A DNA stretch of 64,000 bases, taken from Comamonas sp. Lineage in GTDB: Bacteria > Pseudomonadota > Gammaproteobacteria > Burkholderiales > Burkholderiaceae_C. Position numbers and translations under genes: made by a program. Every line of letters starts with the position of its first letter. Positions within the stretch are counted from its first letter, which is position 1. The stretch lies in assembly GCA_028690035.1 (NCBI GenBank), contig JAQVCA010000001.1, positions 281,940 to 345,939 of the forward strand, written 5' to 3'. Positions 50,609 through 59,754 of the stretch are shown piece after piece. A model generated the notes under the pieces. That model searched no databases. It saw nothing but the letters and a program-made list of their open reading frames with translations, and was not told where the DNA came from.

Positions 50609-51472
50609 TCAGCGCGGGGGCAGATAGCGGATGGGATCCACCGGTTTGCCCTGGCGACGCACCTCAAAGTGCAGCTTGACACGATCGGCATCGGTGTTGC
50701 CCATCTCGGCGATTTTCTGGCCTTTTTTCACGTTCTGGTCTTCTTTGACCAGCAGCTTCTGGTTGTGCGCGTAGGCCGTCAGATACGTGTTGTTGTGCTT
50801 CAGGATGATGAGATGGCCATAGCCACGCAGACCAGCGCCTGCGTACACCACCTTGCCGTCGGCTGCAGCCACCACAGGGTCGCCCGCCTTGCCGGCAATG
50901 CCCACGCCTTTGTTGGTGCTTTCGTTGAAGCCCGCGACCACGGCGCCCGATGCGGGCCAGATAAAGCCTTGGCCACGGGCATCGCTATCCGGTGTGGCCG
51001 CGGGAGTGGTCGGTGCTGAGGCGGGCGCCGCAGACGCCACCGGTGCCGCCGCACTGCTGCCCGCTGGCGGCAAGGCCGTGCCCTGCACCACTGGGGTGGC
51101 CACCGAAGCCACGGGCTTGACGCCCTCCCCTGGCGCCTGTCCTGGAGGCACCACGCGCACCACCTGCCCCACTTCAATGATGTCTGGATTGGCCAGCTGG
51201 CTCCAGCGGGCGATGTCTTTCCAGCTTTGGCCGTGCTCCAAGCCAATACGAATCAGGGTGTCACCAGGTTTGACGGTGTAGTAGCCTGGCTTGCCCGCGT
51301 TTTCTGCACCTGGCAAGGTGGCCGGGTTCACAGTCTGCGCGCTTGAGCCAAAGCCACCACGCGACTCGACCGGGGCCTCGTTGGTTTGGGCACAGCCAGC
51401 CAAAATACCTGCAACCAGCAGCAGAGCCCAGCCCGCTGCACCTCGATTTCGCTTCGTCATACGCCTTCTCAT
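50609..51472 (-). CDS. nlpD: NlpD-like lipoprotein with LysM and degenerate LytM domain
   Basis: Envelope protein that activates cell-wall amidases during division. Lipobox ILAGC about residue 26, LysM domain (YYTVKPGDTLIRIGLEHGQSW), Ala/Pro linker and a LytM/M23 domain at the C-terminus. The metal-binding HxGxD is replaced by NKGVGI (about residue 189) and the final motif is KLHFEV, so it should be enzymatically inactive, like E. coli NlpD. The start at 51472 immediately follows the pcm stop (TGAATG); 51460 is possible. 287 aa. Confidence 0.92.
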   Translation of the reverse strand: MRRRMTKRNRGAAGWALLLVAGILAGCAQTNEAPVESRGGFGSSAQTVNPATLPGAENAGKPGYYTVKPGDTLIRIGLEHGQSWKDIARWSQLANPDIIEVGQVVRVVPPGQAPGEGVKPVASVATPVVQGTALPPAGSSAAAPVASAAPASAPTTPAATPDSDARGQGFIWPASGAVVAGFNESTNKGVGIAGKAGDPVVAAADGKVVYAGAGLRGYGHLIILKHNNTYLTAYAHNQKLLVKEDQNVKKGQKIAEMGNTDADRVKLHFEVRRQGKPVDPIRYLPPR

Positions 51473-52255
51473 TCAAGCAATTCCCGATTTTAAGGGGACA
51501 AAATGCACCGCCTCGAGGATCGTCTGCGTGCAGCTGCCATCCGTGTTCTTGTCGAGGACCAGCAGCATTTGCTGACCACGCTCAGCCACCATAGGGGCTA
51601 CCAAGCGCCCGCCGGGGGCCAGTTGCTGCGGCCAGGCTGGGGGCAAGGACTCACCACCGGCGGCGGCGATGATGGCCGCGTACGGCCCGCCCCGGGGATA
51701 ACCCAGCATGCCGTCGCCAAACAACAAGTGGACGTTGTCCAGCCCCAATGGGCGCAAATTGGCCTGGGCTTTTTCATGCAGGCCGCGCAGGCGCTCAATC
51801 GAATACACCTCACGCGCTACTTGCGCCAGCACGGCAGCCTGGTAGCCACAGCCTGTTCCCACTTCCAGCACACGACCCAAACCGCCGTGCTGCTGCACAC
51901 AGGCCGCACCCAGCAGCAGCTCGATCATGCGCGCAACCACACTGGGTTTGGAAATGGTCTGCTGCAAGCCAATCGGCAAGCTGGTGTCTTCATAGGCCTG
52001 CACCACCAGTGCGCTATCAACAAACTGGTGGCGTGGTACCTGTCCCATGGCCTGCAGCACCAACGGCGACTGAATGCCCTCGGCCGCCAGACGCTGCACC
52101 ATGCGCATGCGCACCGCTGCAGAGTCCATACCCCAACCGGTGGCCGTAGGCGCAACGGTGGAGCGCGCAGAGCCGGCCCCACGGGCGCCGGCCCCAGGGC
52201 CAGTGCTCAAGGAGTCAATGCGGGCAGGAAAGCCTGGACGACGTGGTTGGTTCAT
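51473..52255 (-). CDS. pcm: Protein-L-isoaspartate O-methyltransferase
   Basis: Repairs isoaspartyl residues in damaged proteins using SAM. VLEVGTGCGYQAAVLAQVAREVYSIER is the SAM motif; QQTISKPSVVARM the substrate region. 260 aa with a ~50-residue Gly/Ala/Pro-rich N-terminal extension. ATG at 52255 overlaps the surE stop (ATGA). Order surE-pcm-nlpD is the conserved stress/envelope cluster (rpoS often follows, but not here). Confidence 0.94.
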   Translation of the reverse strand: MNQPRRPGFPARIDSLSTGPGAGARGAGSARSTVAPTATGWGMDSAAVRMRMVQRLAAEGIQSPLVLQAMGQVPRHQFVDSALVVQAYEDTSLPIGLQQTISKPSVVARMIELLLGAACVQQHGGLGRVLEVGTGCGYQAAVLAQVAREVYSIERLRGLHEKAQANLRPLGLDNVHLLFGDGMLGYPRGGPYAAIIAAAGGESLPPAWPQQLAPGGRLVAPMVAERGQQMLLVLDKNTDGSCTQTILEAVHFVPLKSGIA

Positions 52256-53070
52256 AGCGGTTTTTGCTCCAACTGCTGCAGCGGTACAGGGGCCTGCGCT
52301 TGCAGACCCGTTTGCAGGCGCGCCGCCGTTTGCGCCCAATAGCCCAGATGCTGGTGATCGGTCAAATCCACCTTCAGCGGTGTCATGGCCACATGGCCAT
52401 GCGCTGTGGCGTGGAAATCGGTGCCCTCGGCATCGTCTTTGGCCGCGCCGGCGCTGCCAATCCAGTACATGGTCTGTCCACGGGGACTGACTTGGGTGAT
52501 CACCGGCTCGGCCGAATGGCGCCGTCCCAAGCGACACAGCTTGATCGGCCCCAACTCTTGGGTGGGCCGGTTGGGAATGTTCACATTCAGCAGCCAGGGG
52601 GCGGTGCCCACCAGCTGCTGCTGGCGCAATTGCTGCACGATTTCCTTGGCTTTCTGAGCGGCTGCGTCCAAGTGTTTCCAGCCATATTCCACCTGCGAAA
52701 AGGCAATGGCAGGCACGCCAAATAAATAGCCCTCCATGGCCGCACCCACCGTACCGGAGTAAATGGTGTCGTCGCCCATGTTGGCACCGTTGTTGATGCC
52801 TGAAAGCACCAAATCGGGACGATAACCCAGCAACCCCGTCAGAGCGATGTGCACGCAGTCGGCAGGCGTGCCGTTCACATAGCGAAACCCGTTGCTGGCC
52901 TGCTGCACGTACAGCGGCGAATGCAAGGTCAGCGCGTTGGACTTGGCACTGTTGTTGTGCTCGGGCGCCACCACCTCGACCTGCACCCCGTCAATGCCAG
53001 AGATGGCAGCGTGCAGGGCCACAATACCGGGGGCTTGAAAGCCGTCATCGTTGGAAATCAGTATTTTCAT
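52252..53070 (-). CDS. surE: 5'/3'-nucleotidase SurE
   Basis: Survival protein with nucleotidase activity. 272 aa; metal-binding Asp8-Asp9 in ISNDDGFQAPG, Ser/Asn in APEHNNSAKSNALT and LSGINNGANMGDDTIYSGTV are intact. First gene of surE-pcm-nlpD, divergent from the GGDEF-like gene at 53142. Confidence 0.96.
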   Translation of the reverse strand: MKILISNDDGFQAPGIVALHAAISGIDGVQVEVVAPEHNNSAKSNALTLHSPLYVQQASNGFRYVNGTPADCVHIALTGLLGYRPDLVLSGINNGANMGDDTIYSGTVGAAMEGYLFGVPAIAFSQVEYGWKHLDAAAQKAKEIVQQLRQQQLVGTAPWLLNVNIPNRPTQELGPIKLCRLGRRHSAEPVITQVSPRGQTMYWIGSAGAAKDDAEGTDFHATAHGHVAMTPLKVDLTDHQHLGYWAQTAARLQTGLQAQAPVPLQQLEQKPL

Positions 53071-53141
53071 GTCTTAGGTACAGCGCTACGGGCGCCCGAT
53101 TGTAGGGTGCTGCCTGCGCACTTTATGTGGTCCTCCCCGCC

Positions 53142-54671
53142 ATGCCGCCCCGCTCACCTGCCGAAATCGCACGCCAGACCTTGCAACTGCTGGCCAAGCG
53201 CCACCTGCACCCCACCCCGGAGAACTACCAGGCCACTTACGAAGAGGTGGCCAACCTGCTGCCCCAGGAAGCCTTCCCCCAGCGCCGCCTGCGCCATATC
53301 GCCACGCTGCTGCCATCACAAACCCCACGCCAGGCCCAGCGGACCCAAGCCTTTGCCCAAGCTGTGGAGGCCAAAGACTGGCTACAGTTGCAAACGGCCA
53401 TCGTGGAATACGCCCAGCTGGAGCTGACCAGCCAGCCGCACATCACCGCCCTGCCCTCAATCCCGCAGGTGCTGGACACCCTCTCCCCCGGCCTGGCCGA
53501 GGCATTGGCGCGTCTGATCGAAAACACCGTCGCCGTGCTGGGCACCGAAGATGCTCGCACCCGCGACATTTCCCTGCAGCTGGTGGATTTTCTGCGCCAG
53601 TCTGCGCCGGACGCCTACGCGCTGGAGCAGATGCTCACCAACTACAGCCTGCGCATGTCCTTCGTTGGCCAAGAGCAAGCGCAGCGCACGCACAACATCC
53701 AGCAGCTGCTGCACATGACGATCGAGCACCTGTGCCAACTGGGTGCGCAAGACCCGCCGCTGCTGGCACAAGCCGACAAACTGCGTGAGGCCATGGCCCC
53801 GGCATGGACCAGCACCCAGCTGGGCCACATTCAGTACCACCTCAAAAGTCTGCTCTTTCGCCACCTGGAGCTGCACACCAGCACGCAAGAGGCACACGAG
53901 CGCATCAAGGATCTGCTGGCGCAGTACGCCCACCATATGGCCGAGCTGAGCACACACAGCGAACAACACCAGCACCAGCTCGAAGACTGCGCCACGCACA
54001 TTGAGCAGACCCAACACCTGGGCGAACTGGCCCAACTGTTCGAGGCGGTGGTCGCATCGGGCAACCGCCTGGCACGCGACAGCTGCCATGCCGTGGCCGC
54101 CCTGCAAGATTTGCGCGAACAGGCGCAGGCGCAGGAAGCGCAGATCCACCAACTCAGTGCCCACCTGCAGCGCATGCAAGACACCAGCCGCCACGATGTC
54201 TGCACCGGTGCGCTCAACACCCAAGGGTTGCAAGAAACGCTGCTGGCCGAAACCCAGCGCAGCCAGCAACTGCGCACCGCACTGAGCGTGGGTGTCCTGC
54301 AAATGGAGCTGTCCGCGCAGACCTTGCACGCGCTGGGCCCCGACGGCCACGACCTGGCGCTGCGCCACCTCACCCAAGTGGCACGCAACCTGCTGCGCCC
54401 TCAGGACGAGGTGGGCCGCACCACCGACCAACACTTGGTGCTGCTGCTGCCCGCCTGCTCTGCCAGCCAAGCCAGCCAGATGCTGGCGCGCATGCAGCAG
54501 GAACTGGCCCTACGCCCCCTACTGCATGGCGATGTGATGGCCACCATCGGCCTGAGTGCTGGCCTGGTCGAGCAATTGCCCCATGAAACGGCGCAACACA
54601 CCCTAGAGCGTGCGGCGCGTGCGCTGCGCCAAGCCCTGCGTATGGGGGGCCACAAGGTCGTGCTGGGTTGA
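53142..54671 (+). CDS. Degenerate GGDEF-domain protein
   Basis: 509 aa. N-terminal helical region beginning PPRSPAEIARQTLQLLAKRHLHPTPENYQATYEEV, a long coiled coil (about 190-340), and a C-terminal region with GGDEF topology (DVCTGALNTQGLQETL, then ARNLLRPQDEVGRTTDQHLVLLLP). The signature GG(D/E)EF is replaced by TTDQH and the upstream metal-binding Asp (DLDHFK-like) by MELSAQ, so it cannot make cyclic di-GMP. It may be a binding or scaffold protein. ATG 53142 was chosen over an upstream in-frame GTG. Confidence 0.85.
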   Translation: MPPRSPAEIARQTLQLLAKRHLHPTPENYQATYEEVANLLPQEAFPQRRLRHIATLLPSQTPRQAQRTQAFAQAVEAKDWLQLQTAIVEYAQLELTSQPHITALPSIPQVLDTLSPGLAEALARLIENTVAVLGTEDARTRDISLQLVDFLRQSAPDAYALEQMLTNYSLRMSFVGQEQAQRTHNIQQLLHMTIEHLCQLGAQDPPLLAQADKLREAMAPAWTSTQLGHIQYHLKSLLFRHLELHTSTQEAHERIKDLLAQYAHHMAELSTHSEQHQHQLEDCATHIEQTQHLGELAQLFEAVVASGNRLARDSCHAVAALQDLREQAQAQEAQIHQLSAHLQRMQDTSRHDVCTGALNTQGLQETLLAETQRSQQLRTALSVGVLQMELSAQTLHALGPDGHDLALRHLTQVARNLLRPQDEVGRTTDQHLVLLLPACSASQASQMLARMQQELALRPLLHGDVMATIGLSAGLVEQLPHETAQHTLERAARALRQALRMGGHKVVLG

Positions 54672-54710
54672 ACCAACGGTACACAAAGATACATAAAGTA
54701 AACCGCTTTC

Positions 54711-54716
54711 TATAAT
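54711..54716 (+). promoter_or_regulatory. Candidate -10 element upstream of gltS
   Basis: Perfect TATAAT at 54711-54716, 90 bases before the gltS ATG. No convincing -35 box was seen, so the promoter is tentative. Confidence 0.4.
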
Positions 54717-54806
54717 CGCGGCCCGCTGTGGTTTGGCTGCGCATCCGGTAAACGATCCGGCAGTCGACCCTCCACTTGATACTCAGATTCAGAAAGCAGG
54801 TTTTGT

Positions 54807-56045
54807 ATGCACTTCCAGTTCAGCGCCTACTACACCCTCATCCTGGCCGTGCTGGTACTGCTGCTCGGCAAATTCTTGGTGCAGCGCGTGCGCGTGCTGC
54901 GCGACTTCAACATCCCCGAGCCGGTGGCCGGGGGCCTGGTGGTGGCCGCCATCATCTTTACCCTACACGAAGTCACAGGCCTGACACTGGGCTTTGAAAG
55001 CAGCCTGCAATCGGCCTTCATGCTCGTTTTTTTCTCCTCCATCGGTCTGGGAGCCAACTTTGCCAAACTGCGCGAAGGTGGTATCGGTCTGGTGATTTTT
55101 CTGGGCGTGATTGCCATGTTCATCGTGGTACAGAACTCGGTGGGCATCGGTCTGGCCATGGCCCTGGGGCTGGATCCCTTGATTGGCCTGGTCGCTGGCA
55201 CCATCACCTTGCTGGGCGGCCATGGCACGGCTGGTGCCTGGGGTGCGGTGCTGGAGAACCAATATGGCCTGACCGGCGCCACCACGCTGGGCATCGCGTG
55301 CGCCACCTTCGGACTGGTGATGGGCGGGCTACTGGGCGGGCCGCTGGCCAAGCGCCTGGTCACACGCCACCAGCTTGCTGCGCAGCGCAGCGACTTGGAG
55401 CAACAGACCCAGGCCACGGCCACTGTCCCCGACGATACCCAAGCCACCGCCTTTGAGCACCCCTCCAGCGCACCGCGCCTGATCACGGCCGATGCCGCCA
55501 TCGAGACCCTGGCCATGTTTGCCGCCTGCCTGGCCTGCGCCGAGTTCATGACCCACATCACCAAGGGCACGGCCATCCAGCTGCCCACCTTTGTCTGGGC
55601 GCTGGCCACGGGGGTCGTGATCCGCAACGTGCTGGACTATGTGTTTGGCGTCAAGATTTTTGACCGCGCCATCGACGTGTTTGGCAACGTGGGCCTGTCC
55701 ATTTACCTGGCCATGGCGCTGCTGTCGCTCAAACTGTGGGAGCTGACCGATCTGGCAGCCCCGCTGATGGTGATTTTGGCGGTGCAAGCCGTGGTTATGG
55801 GGCTGTACGCCACCTTCGTTACCTTCCGCATCATGGGCAAAAACTACGATGCCGCTGTGCTTGCCGCTGGGCACTGTGGCTTTGGTATGGGCGCCACGCC
55901 TACTGCCGTAGCCAACATGCAGGCCATCACCAACCAATACGGCCCGTCGCACAAAGCCTTCCTGATCGTGCCTTTGGTGGGGGCGTTTTTTATCGACATC
56001 GTCAACGCCTTCATGATCCAAGGCTTTATCCAGCTGCTGCGCTGA
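54807..56045 (+). CDS. gltS: Sodium/glutamate symporter GltS
   Basis: Inner-membrane sodium-coupled glutamate uptake carrier with about 10 membrane helices. 412 aa. GHGTAGAWGAVLENQYGLTGATTLGIACATFGLVMGGLLGGP and the paired second half GHCGFGMGATPTAVANMQ are the inverted-repeat substrate motifs of the ESS family. A polar cytoplasmic loop (about residues 185-235) separates the halves. It ends in a strong intrinsic terminator. Confidence 0.95.
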   Translation: MHFQFSAYYTLILAVLVLLLGKFLVQRVRVLRDFNIPEPVAGGLVVAAIIFTLHEVTGLTLGFESSLQSAFMLVFFSSIGLGANFAKLREGGIGLVIFLGVIAMFIVVQNSVGIGLAMALGLDPLIGLVAGTITLLGGHGTAGAWGAVLENQYGLTGATTLGIACATFGLVMGGLLGGPLAKRLVTRHQLAAQRSDLEQQTQATATVPDDTQATAFEHPSSAPRLITADAAIETLAMFAACLACAEFMTHITKGTAIQLPTFVWALATGVVIRNVLDYVFGVKIFDRAIDVFGNVGLSIYLAMALLSLKLWELTDLAAPLMVILAVQAVVMGLYATFVTFRIMGKNYDAAVLAAGHCGFGMGATPTAVANMQAITNQYGPSHKAFLIVPLVGAFFIDIVNAFMIQGFIQLLR

Positions 56046-56081
56046 GGCTTCAGGGTTCATCACTGAGAGCCTGGCCAGCAC

Positions 56082-56130
56082 AAAGCCGCTGCACCATCCG
56101 GTCACTCGGAGGGTGCAGCGGCTTTATATT
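56082..56130 (+). terminator. Intrinsic terminator of gltS
   Basis: Fourteen-base stem AAAGCCGCTGCACC / GGTGCAGCGGCTTT (56082-56095, 56112-56125) followed by an A/T-rich ATATTTTT tract that merges into dispersed-repeat copy I. Confidence 0.88.
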
Positions 56131-56225
56131 TTTGATAGCTGCTTGCGCTTACTGGCTGGGCTTTTTCAGCCTAAACATCTGGATTATTGTTGATGAGCAA
56201 GCGCGAGCAGCTACGATTTTTAATT
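56127..56225. repeat. Dispersed repeat copy I (long form) at the aroC 3' end
   Basis: Left arm TATTTTTGATAGCTGCTTGC then GCTTACTGG; right arm GAGCAAGCGCGAGCAGCTAC then GATTTTTAATT, the reverse complement with few mismatches. The right end encodes the last codons (ATG AAT TAA on the minus strand) of aroC. It could fold as a long hairpin shared between convergent gltS and aroC. Confidence 0.83.
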
Positions 56226-57317
56226 CATGCGCGCAGGAATGGGCGCCAGCACTTGGGCCACATCGCCGCACTGGGCGCGGTGGCGCAGTGCATGGTCGAT
56301 GAGCACCAGCGCCAGCAGCGCCTCGGCAATCGGCGCAGCGCGAATGCCCACACAGGGATCGTGGCGCCCCTTGGTGACCACCTCGACCGGCTGGCCATGG
56401 ATGTCAATCGAAGGACGCGGGCTGATGATGGAACTGGTGGGCTTGATGGCGATGCTCACCTCAATGTCCTGCCCGCTGCTGATGCCGCCCAGCACGCCAC
56501 CGGCGTGGTTGCTGGCAAAGCCCTGCGGCGTCATGGCATCGCCGTGCACCGTGCCGCGCTGGGCCACGCTGGCAAAACCGGCGCCAATTTCCACGCCCTT
56601 GACGGCGTTCAAGCCCATCATGACGTAGGCAATATCGGCATCGAGCTTGTCGTAAATCGGCTGACCCAGCCCCACAGGCACGCCGCTGGCTTGCACCAGA
56701 ATGCGCGCGCCGCAGCTGTCGCCGGCCTTGCGCAGCGCGTCCATATAGTCCTCCAGTGCCTGCACGTCGGCCACCGGGGCAAAGAAGGGGTTGTGGGGCA
56801 CATGCTCCCAGCTGTCAAAGGCAATGGGCAACTCGCCCAGCTGCGTCATGCAGGCGCGCAGCTCGGTGCCAAATTGCTGTTTGAGCCACTTCTTGGCCAC
56901 GGCACCTGCGGCCACCGTGGGCGCCGTCAAGCGTGCCGACGAGCGCCCGCCGCCGCGCGGGTCGCGCACGCCGTATTTGCTCCAATACACATAGTCGGCA
57001 TGGCCGGGGCGAAAGCTTTGCGCGATGTCGCCATAGTCCTTGCTGCGCTGGTCGGTGTTGCGAATCAGCAGTGCAATCGGTGTGCCCGTGGTCACACCTT
57101 GGTACACGCCCGAGAGGATTTCCACCTGATCGGGCTCTTGCCGCTGTGTGACGTGGCGGCTGGTGCCCGGACGGCGCCGGTCCAGATCGTGCTGGATATC
57201 GGCCACCGACAGTTCCATGCCGGGAGGGCAGCCATCGATCACGCAGCCAATGGCCGGGCCGTGGGATTCACCAAAGTTGGTAACAGTAAATAGGGTGCCT
57301 AGGGTATTGCCGCTCAT
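56220..57317 (-). CDS. aroC: Chorismate synthase
   Basis: Last step of the shikimate pathway, making chorismate from EPSP with reduced FMN. 365 aa; [44 protein letters not shown] and the [16 protein letters not shown] motif are conserved. ATG at 57317 ([20 protein letters not shown]). The stop codon lies in dispersed-repeat copy I. Terminal residues PARMN replace the usual family end. Confidence 0.96.
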   Translation of the reverse strand: MSGNTLGTLFTVTNFGESHGPAIGCVIDGCPPGMELSVADIQHDLDRRRPGTSRHVTQRQEPDQVEILSGVYQGVTTGTPIALLIRNTDQRSKDYGDIAQSFRPGHADYVYWSKYGVRDPRGGGRSSARLTAPTVAAGAVAKKWLKQQFGTELRACMTQLGELPIAFDSWEHVPHNPFFAPVADVQALEDYMDALRKAGDSCGARILVQASGVPVGLGQPIYDKLDADIAYVMMGLNAVKGVEIGAGFASVAQRGTVHGDAMTPQGFASNHAGGVLGGISSGQDIEVSIAIKPTSSIISPRPSIDIHGQPVEVVTKGRHDPCVGIRAAPIAEALLALVLIDHALRHRAQCGDVAQVLAPIPARMN

Positions 57318-57349
57318 AGTGGCGCCGATTATGCCCGTGCCCCACACGC

Positions 57350-57377
57350 AAAACAGCCTGCCACGGTGGGCAGGCTG
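57350..57377 (-). terminator. Intrinsic terminator of the CBS-domain gene
   Basis: Stem AGCCTGCC / GGCAGGCT (57355-57362, 57369-57376), 6-base loop, followed on the minus strand by TTTTG. Located between the CBS gene and aroC. Confidence 0.8.
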
Positions 57378-57404
57378 AGGGGGTTGGGGTGCTACCGCGT
57401 CGCT

Positions 57405-57863
57405 TCAGGCCGAGGCAGGCGTGCCTTCCGACTGGGGCCAGTCGCGGATATAGGCCTTGAGCAGCTGGTTCTCGAAGTTTTGCTCTTCCACCACCGCCTT
57501 GGCCACGTCGTAGAAGCTGACCACGCCCATCAGCATGTGCCCATCCATGACGGGCATGTAGCGGGCATGGCGCTCCAGCATCATGCGGCGCACCTCGTCC
57601 ATTTCGGTATCGACGGTACACAGCAGGGGGTTGGATTCCATAGCGTCGCGCACGCTCAGGGTGCCCACGCTGCCGCCGTTTTTCACGACATCTTTGATGA
57701 CTTCGCGGAAGGTGAGCACGCCCACCACTGCGCCGCCCTCCACCACCACGAGGGAGCCGATGTCTTTCTCGGCCATGGTGGCCATCGCCTGGGCCAGGCT
57801 ATCGTCGGGCTTGACCACGTACAGGGTTCCACCCTTGACGCGCAAAATGTCACTGACTTTCAT
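57405..57863 (-). CDS. CBS-domain pair protein
   Basis: 152 aa consisting of two CBS domains (about residues 8-62 and 75-130), the module that binds adenine nucleotides and regulates partners. Motifs DSLAQAMATMAEKDIGSLVVVEGGAVVGVLTFREV and RHARYMPVMDGHMLMGVVSFYDVAKAV fit. GGAGG lies 9 bases before the ATG. Partner unknown; widespread as a stand-alone gene in Burkholderiales. Confidence 0.92.
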   Translation of the reverse strand: MKVSDILRVKGGTLYVVKPDDSLAQAMATMAEKDIGSLVVVEGGAVVGVLTFREVIKDVVKNGGSVGTLSVRDAMESNPLLCTVDTEMDEVRRMMLERHARYMPVMDGHMLMGVVSFYDVAKAVVEEQNFENQLLKAYIRDWPQSEGTPASA

Positions 57864-58005
57864 GGTTGCTGGCCTCCTATTTCAAGATTGTTGGTAACTA
57901 CAACGGCACGATAAGCGAACGATGATAGCCCAATCTTTTTGCCAGCCGCCTGCCGACGCTTTGACGACTAGGCCTTTTGACAACGTCTAAATAGACTACC
58001 AAGCT

Positions 58006-59277
58006 TTACATTTCGACGTCCAGCGTCCCGGCAGGCAGCACTTGGGCCAGCGTGCGCTCGCCCCAGCCACTGGACTGCCACAGCGCGACAGCGGCGCCCT
58101 CGTGGCGCAACAGCAACTGCTCCAGCAAAGGTGCCAGCGGCGTGGTGTGCGGATCGGCCAGCAGCACATAGCGCGGCTCGCCCTCTTCCAGATACGAGGT
58201 GGCTGCCTCGGGGGTGGCCCCCACCCAGCGCAAAGCCGTCAAGGCCGTCAAGGCAGGTTCGATCTGCAACCGATCCACATGCAGGAGCTGTGCCAGGGCG
58301 TGCCCGGCCAGTCCGCGCTCGGCCTGGTCGCGCAGGGGCGCCAGTTCGGCCAGCACCTCCAGCGCCAGAGAAAAATCCTGCCCGGGCCCGTCCAGCGCCC
58401 GGCTGGCACCGGCACGCAGGCTGGGCCAATAGGCGGCGATGATGGCACCCAACAAAAAAATCACCCAGCAGATGTACACCCACAGCAGCAAGATGGGCAG
58501 CGTGGCAAACGTGCCATAAATGGCCGAATACGTGGGCACTGTCGCCAGGTAAAGGCCCAGCAATTTTTTGGACAGTGCCATACCCAGCGATACAAACACC
58601 CCACCCGCCCAGGCGTGGCGCCAACGCACCGGGGTATTGGGCACAAAGTGGTACAGCGCGGCCATGGCAGCGGCCAGCACCAGCACTTCCAGAGAATTAA
58701 AGCCCCACTGCACCGCTTGGGGCAGCGCTTGCACCAGTCCGCTGGAGGCCGAAACCACGTACGACGTGGTGGCCACACTCATGCCCAGCAGCAGCGGCCC
58801 CAAGGTGAGCACACCCCAATAAATCAGCAGGCGCTGTCCCAGCGGGCGCAGGCGCTGCACGCGCCAGATGCGGTTCAGGGTTTTGTCCATGGTCAGTGTC
58901 AGCTGAATCACCGTCACCACCAGAAAACCCAGGCCCACGGCCCCCAGCTGGCTGGCCTTGCTGGCAAATTGCAGGATGTAATCCATGAGCTGCTCAGAAA
59001 TGGCCTCAGGAATCAGGCTTTGCACCAGCCACCCCTGCACATTGGCTTGCAAACGGCCAAAACTGGGAAAGGCCGTGAACACGGCCAGTAGCACGGTAAA
59101 AAACGGCACGATGGCCAGCAGCGTGGTGTAGGTCAGGCTGCTCGCCGTCAGCCCCAGCTGATCTTGGGCAAAGCGCTGGCGCAGCGTACGCAAGGTGTTG
59201 TGCCATGAAAACTGCGGTTGCAGGCTGCTTTCAGACGTGGATGGCAATGGTTTGCGTTGGAATAAGGACACAGGCAT
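58006..59277 (-). CDS. YihY/BrkB family inner-membrane protein
   Basis: 423 aa (UPF0761). About six membrane helices in residues 35-300 (e.g. LTYTTLLAIVPFFTVLLAVF; LLILLWVYICWVIFLLGAIIAAYW-type stretch as LPILLLWVYICWVIFLLGA), followed by a cytoplasmic winged-helix-like C-terminal domain (residues 310-423). Function unknown despite the historic tRNA-processing/virulence-factor label. ATG at 59277 (MPVSLFQRKP). It is divergent from the DUF2069 gene. Confidence 0.9.
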   Translation of the reverse strand: MPVSLFQRKPLPSTSESSLQPQFSWHNTLRTLRQRFAQDQLGLTASSLTYTTLLAIVPFFTVLLAVFTAFPSFGRLQANVQGWLVQSLIPEAISEQLMDYILQFASKASQLGAVGLGFLVVTVIQLTLTMDKTLNRIWRVQRLRPLGQRLLIYWGVLTLGPLLLGMSVATTSYVVSASSGLVQALPQAVQWGFNSLEVLVLAAAMAALYHFVPNTPVRWRHAWAGGVFVSLGMALSKKLLGLYLATVPTYSAIYGTFATLPILLLWVYICWVIFLLGAIIAAYWPSLRAGASRALDGPGQDFSLALEVLAELAPLRDQAERGLAGHALAQLLHVDRLQIEPALTALTALRWVGATPEAATSYLEEGEPRYVLLADPHTTPLAPLLEQLLLRHEGAAVALWQSSGWGERTLAQVLPAGTLDVEM

Positions 59278-59298
59278 GGGCCGTATGATGCCACCCCC

Positions 59299-59700
59299 AT
59301 GCAACCTGCTTCGATCCCCCCCTTCTCCGTTCCGCGCCACGTCCATGCCACCCAGGCACTGACCGTCGCTGGCGTGCTGGCTTTGATGGCGCTGTGCGTC
59401 GCCTGGGAGCTGTGGCTGGCACCGCTGCGCCCCGGGGGCACACTGCTGGCACTCAAGGCGCTGCCTCTGGCCCTACCGCTGGCAGGCCTACTCAAGCGCC
59501 GCATGTACACCTACCGCTGGTTAAGTCTGATGATCTGGCTGTACTGCACCGAAGGACTGGTGCGCGCCACCAGCGATGCCGCCCCCAGCAGCTATTACGC
59601 CTGGGCCGAAGTGCTGCTGTGCCTACTCATTTTTACGGCCTGCACCCTGCACATTCGCCTGCGCCTGAAAGACGCCAAAGCCAGCACCGCTGGTGCCTGA
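59299..59700 (+). CDS. DUF2069 small membrane protein
   Basis: 133 aa with three to four hydrophobic helices (TVAGVLALMALCVAWELWL; LLALKALPLALPLAGLLKRR; WLSLMIWLYCTEGLVRA; VLLCLLIFTACTLHI). The RRMYTYRWLSLMIWLYCTEGLVRA segment is typical of DUF2069. Unknown function; often near YihY and a quinone reductase gene. Rightward, followed by a GlcD-like oxidase 54 bp on. Confidence 0.88.
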   Translation: MQPASIPPFSVPRHVHATQALTVAGVLALMALCVAWELWLAPLRPGGTLLALKALPLALPLAGLLKRRMYTYRWLSLMIWLYCTEGLVRATSDAAPSSYYAWAEVLLCLLIFTACTLHIRLRLKDAKASTAGA

Positions 59701-59754
59701 TGGCGGCTGCACGAACGGGGTTCGTCGGGTTATTTTTATTCTTGGAGAAACGCC

